Source: Diplonema papillatum
Taxonomy: Eukaryota; Euglenozoa; Diplonemea; Diplonemida; Diplonemidae
NCBI GenBank assembly: GCA_030068145.1
Contig: JAPJBO010000069.1
Span: forward strand, 186,001 to 250,000
Length of the DNA: 64,000 nt
Reading direction: 5' to 3'
Positions 60,228 to 64,000 of this stretch are shown in pieces. Every line of letters begins with the position of its first letter. Within the stretch, counting starts at the first letter, position 1. The position numbers and the translations under genes were made by a program. Under the pieces are notes generated by a model, which was not told the origin of the DNA, searched no databases, and was given only the letters and a program-made list of their open reading frames with translations.

Positions 60228-60480
60228 TCCAGCCGGCGTAGCGAACAAGTCGAGGGTAGGACAATAGGACGTCGGATTCCGGGAGCGCTCGAGTAGCATT
60301 GTCGCGCTGTTCCAAATACAGTTGCAACCGACCTGCGACGGTCTTGCCCTGCACCAGGTGAGACGGAAACAGCGCTTTCAGAAGGAACTGGTCGGATGAC
60401 AGATCCAGCATGTTGTTGTCTGCAAGAAGCTGCCTGTGGACAACTCCATGATGATCTCATCCACACTCTGTGCGATGTCC
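60228..60480 (-). CDS. Possible coding remnant
   Basis: Two frames join plausibly: DIAQSVDEIIMELSTGSF (60420-60475) and LLADNNMLDLSSDQFLLKAL, HLVQGKTVAGRLQLYLEQRD, VLLSYPRLVRYAGWSLQSA and TGA (60230-60435). A one-base frame change or a small intron (TCCACAG near 60430) separates them. It looks like the end of an F-box-sized or adaptor-like protein but matches nothing I know. No start found. Confidence 0.3.
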
Positions 60481-61395
60481 ACTGTCTATCGGGGAATTTC
60501 GGGGTGTTTCCTGTGTGGCGACCACTTTCCCTGCAGCCGGGCCTGGCGAAGGCGGGGGGCTACCCCACCTTGGGCAGAGCGGCCCTGTGTTTGGTTATGC
60601 CCCAAAGAGGAAGGTATAGGACGAGAAGGAAGGACAGACTGGGAGTTACGGTTTGACAGGATCAGCGGCGGCAAGGAGAGCAGGAACCGTTCCACCAGAG
60701 GCAGTTGCGGTCGAAGACGGCTAGTGAGGATGATAACCAGAATGAGAGTCACGATGGCCATGCTGAAAGCAGAGGAGGAACTGCTGCGGACGGTAAGATG
60801 GCTATGGCGGCTGGGACAGAACAGAGCGATAAAGCTAGATAGAGAGTCCTCCTTGTGTAGGGTTCGCGTGCATACGGTCGTCGACTGACTTTTCTCGAGA
60901 GGGACGAGTTGGAATCTGGGTGTCATCTCGAGGTTTCTCCCATACTCTACTCCCGGGAATTGGCCAGTTTGACAAGAATGGCTCATGTACCGAAGGTTGC
61001 AACCGCAAACCACAAGAGCCCGATGCTGGTTGGACCTGCGCACATGCACTGGGCGCGTTCTCTGCCTTGAACAGACTTGCCCCATCCACCATCTGTTCAC
61101 CCAACTACCAGCCTGTACACCTGCCCACCAAAAACGGATAGTTTCGGGGAGTTTCGGGGGGAGACATCCCGAAACCCCTGAAAGCTTTGCTCAAGGGTGC
61201 AGGGGAAAACGGCCGGGAAAGAGGTCCCGTCAAAGAGCCAGGACCCCAGAAGAACCCCAAATCACAAGAAAGTGGGCCACAAACGCAAAACTGGCAATCA
61301 CCTGCCAGATGCCCCAAAACGCCCCAAAAACCTCGTTTAGGTATTCCGCAGGGGGCCCTAGCCCTAGCCCAGCCCCAACAACAACAACACAGCAA
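60481..61395. other. Non-coding, no feature recognised
   Basis: Overlapping short frames on both strands with no shared repeat or family resemblance. Confidence 0.4.
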
Positions 61396-61400
61396 CAGGA

Positions 61401-61852
61401 CATGGAGGTGGACGGGGCAGGCGCGGACCCAGCAAACCCGGTGCAGGAACCAGCCCCCCCTGCACAGGAGCCGGCCCCCCCCCCGCGCAACCGGGCCCGT
61501 TGCGGGTGTCCTCCCAGCTGGACGCGCGAGCGTTCTACCTACCGGATGATGGCGCCGCGGCGGGGCTATGGGAGCGCCTGATTATGTGGCTTGCCGCGTT
61601 CGAGCTGGAGGGGGGCGCGGTGGGGATGCACCTCAACAGAGGAAGAGTGAGGTGGTCTGCCTCGCGGGCGAGCGGGTGCCGGACGAGTTGGCGTCGACCC
61701 CTGTCCAGGGGGTCCTCGCTCTCCAGCTGCATGTGCATCCGGAACTCTTCGCGCGAGAACCCCCCTGCGCACACGTGAAGTGCAGCAGCAACTCCCCAAG
61801 CGCCTCGAACTGCGGCGCTGCGCCACCCTTCGAGCGACTCGGCGACAAATAG
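61401..61852 (+). pseudogene. Possible frameshifted coding region
   Basis: MEVDGAGADPANPVQEPAPP begins at an ATG (61401). After a shift the sequence reads RVSSQLDARAFYLPDDGAAA, GLWERLIMWLAAFELEGG, and after another EVVCLAGERVPDELASTPVQ, GVLALQLHVHPELF to TAG at 61852. The pieces have coding-like composition, but no single frame or family. The minus strand also offers an open frame, so the call is weak. Confidence 0.25.
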
Positions 61853-63737
61853 CCACTCTCTCAGGGGCGCAAACCTGCTCTCCAACGAGCACGCACAACG
61901 TGTTCGCTGGAGAGCTGGGAGATTCAGGGAGCACCCTGTGGGTCTGAGGCCGCGGTACGGGAGGCGGTGGCGAAGGTCCTGTACAGGGCCGAGAAGCGGG
62001 CAAGAGCCATCGCCCAACGTATCCGTTGAGAGCTCGGAGCAGGATTTCTGCCCGATGAAGAACGCACTTCGAAGATCTGTGTCAGATCTTTCCAATAAAG
62101 CAAACGGCGACCACTGTCGACCATTCTTTGGCCTCTCACCCGCGAACTTGACACCCGCGAACTTTCTTGGATTAACTACCACTACAGGGGGTAGTTCGTC
62201 CGCAAGTGGTTAAAGGGGGTATTGAGGCTCGCCGGGGTCGGTGCCTGCCGAGGGCACTCAGGTTTGGGGCGTAGTGGGACCTGCGCAGTGGTTTAACTCT
62301 TCTTCTTTCTCTTCCATCGCCAACACACTTCTGCCAGTGCTTTGCCGCATCGCCTCTCGTAGGGAGCAAACGCAAGGGAGCTGCAGGCTTCAGTGGTCAC
62401 GGATAGAGCGAAATGAAACAGCGAAAAAAAAAACTCTCGAAAACGGATAAGGCAAACGCAGTGTGATATTTGGTGGGTTCGCTCTCTCAGTGCTGGCACC
62501 GCAGGGCGTAGAGGAAGCAGACAATGCCACTCGCGTAGCTGTCATGGCGCGAATCTGTGAGCTTTAGAAAAAGAAAAGGATCTACGGAACAGTTGCTCTT
62601 GATTGAAACAGGTTCATCATGTCAACACTTCGACTTTGCCGCCGGCGCAATAACAGGAAGACACGAATGACGCGGTGCCCCAGAATCTCGCATCTCGAGC
62701 GAAGTGTGCTGAGGCGACAGCATGTTTCGGCACTGGAAGACTTGCGGGGTAATCGGGCACATCGATGTATCAATGTCCAAGCTCGTTTTCAGCAGAGGCG
62801 AGGCCTGGGGGGGAAACACTACAACAGGTAGGTCTCCCCTCCGACCCCCTCCCTCCGACGACAGCTTGTGTCAGGCTAGGCGACCCAGGGGGGTGGCTTC
62901 GGTCCTTCTGGGCGGGCTCCACCGTTCGTGCCTTTTTTTGTATTTTTTTGCTGAGCGCCTACGCCCCCTCACTAACCCCAAGATATTGCTGTGTTTTTGC
63001 TGGGTTTTTTGCATACGTGTTTCCTGGTTTGTGACTTCCTCTGTGTATCGCAACCAGTGGTAGCCAACCCAACAACTGGTCGCTCTTTCAGCATCCTCGC
63101 AGCGCAAAGTTGTAGTGTTAGTGCAGTCTTCAATCCCCGTACGATAATGGGAGAAGGTGAGAGGTTGAGAAACTGCGTGCATCCCGAGAACGTAGCATAT
63201 ACCACGTAGTAGCTTCACGTAGCCCTCTAAGGGTCTACTGGATACTTAGGTAGATGCATAGCATTGAGCAAGTGCCATGAAGGCAGCATAGCAATTCTGT
63301 AAAGTGCAAGTGTCATGAAAGCAGGCGAACACTGGTCACGGCAGTAGCATGCATTGCACGCTACTGCGTATGTGATGTGCTGTTCGCACCGGATGCTGCT
63401 ACGCGTCCTCGTGGTCCCACATCGTAGGACAAGGGGGGTACAACGCATGCATCACAGAGCCGAGGGCCACTACAGAACCAGAATCGGAATTAGTGCCAAC
63501 GTCGAATGCGCACTTCCGCCGGGCGGCGTGGCCAGAGGCTGCAGCTGAAGAACTGGTTTCGTGATTTGCAAGTGGCGGCCTCCTCGAGCATTTTTAAAAC
63601 TGTTCGGTGCCTGATACAAACACCTTCTTTTCTACTCTAAACCGAGCCGCGGTGGCAAAGCTGTGGAGCTAGCCACCGGCAGTTGGGTGAGAAATGGTTT
63701 CCCGTTTTTCAAGTTCGATTTTCATTATTTCTTTGTA
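61853..63737. other. Mostly unassigned; inverted-repeat element end at 62155-62212
   Basis: 62155-62212 (AACTTTCTTGGATTAACTAC, CACTACAGGGGGTAGTTCGT, CCGCAAGTGGTTAA) matches the left edge of the 413 bp element at 4038-4100 inverted. 63573-63600 is a family A scrap. No gene recognised. Confidence 0.5.
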
Positions 63738-63950
63738 TAGGCACCTGCTTTGTAGGAAATGCTTGAGGAGGCTGCCAGCTGCAAAAGATCAAAGGAGGTA
63801 AATGTGCTATAGCCCACACGAAACACAGGTGAATCTGGGTTCAGTGGCGGTGTAAGCGTTCAACAAAAAAGACCCACTTTGTAGTTGTATTGTTTCTCCC
63901 CCTCTAGCCTCCTTCGAAGTAAGTACAAGGCAGCCCCTCGAGTATTTTGG
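63738..63950 (-). repeat. Dispersed repeat family A, nearly full copy, inverted
   Basis: GCACCTGCTTTGTAGGAAAT through GAAACACAGGTGAATCTGGG to GTACAAGGCAGCCCCTCGAG, the cleanest match to 4678-4884 in the opposite orientation. Confidence 0.88.
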
Positions 63951-64000
63951 GCCAACTAAACAATTTTTAATGACCTTCGGGTAATTGGGACCTGATGGCG

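Noticed and set aside
61535..62182. 215-residue minus-strand frame
   Set aside because: Overlaps plus-strand pieces of similar quality, has no family resemblance, and its codon pattern changes along its length; left as undecided non-coding or decayed sequence.
1..64000. Reverse transcriptase, transposase or viral genes
   Set aside because: No recognisable catalytic motif set for reverse transcriptase, integrase or transposase was seen in any frame, so all mobile-element calls rest on repeat structure alone.

Overview
The window looks like nuclear DNA of a unicellular eukaryote. It holds long GC-rich open reading frames without visible introns, low-complexity Ser/Pro/Ala-rich proteins, eukaryotic families (Rrp8 rRNA methyltransferase, IQ and ankyrin proteins, a caspase-fold protein) and more than half repeat-laden non-coding DNA. 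All ten protein genes I accept lie on the minus strand, from about 59.5 kb back to 8.9 kb. Such one-way arrays are known in Euglenozoa (kinetoplastids, diplonemids) and in dinoflagellates. I saw no spliced-leader, rRNA or mitochondrial sequence that would settle the lineage. A diplonemid-like euglenozoan is my preferred guess, held weakly.

Layout. 0-8.8 kb: no credible gene; miniature inverted-repeat elements, hairpins, a ~110 bp tandem array and a ~313 bp tandem array. 8.9-13.7 kb: a 1605-residue protein with a caspase-like fold that lacks both catalytic residues, an IQ motif and a coiled-coil tail. 13.7-17.3 kb: repeats and a ~1.2 kb element with 23 bp terminal inverted repeats. 17.3-22.1 kb: two low-complexity proteins sharing an N-terminal motif, the second followed by repeated copies of its own 3' end. 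22.1-27.0 kb: repeats, including five copies of a 98 bp palindrome-ended element. 27.0-27.9 kb: a PDZ-like protein. 27.9-38.9 kb: repeat desert with foldback DNA and a tRNA-like sequence. 39-41.3 kb: a LYR-like/YccV protein with degraded copies of its 3' end. 42.6-45.1 kb: a complete RRP8 gene, a tandem copy of its 5' half, and a chimeric scrap of a bacterial-type ABC ATPase. 45.7-46.1 kb: a membrane-protein fragment with an in-frame TGA. 46.7-49.4 kb: a single-pass membrane protein with four extra copies of its tail-encoding end. 50.2-54.1 kb: an IQ-motif protein with four extra copies of its 3' end and one displaced copy of its 5' end. 54.6-56.2 kb: an ankyrin-repeat protein. 58.3-59.5 kb: an unknown protein with a DQGWGNRKG motif. 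59.5-64 kb: repeats and weak coding fragments.

The genes do not form an obvious pathway. The most striking feature is structural: at four separate loci the 3' terminal part of the coding region plus adjacent 3' flank has been copied serially, in direct orientation, immediately downstream of the intact gene. This looks like a recurrent local process acting on gene ends, possibly producing alternative C-termini, and is my main candidate for something undescribed.
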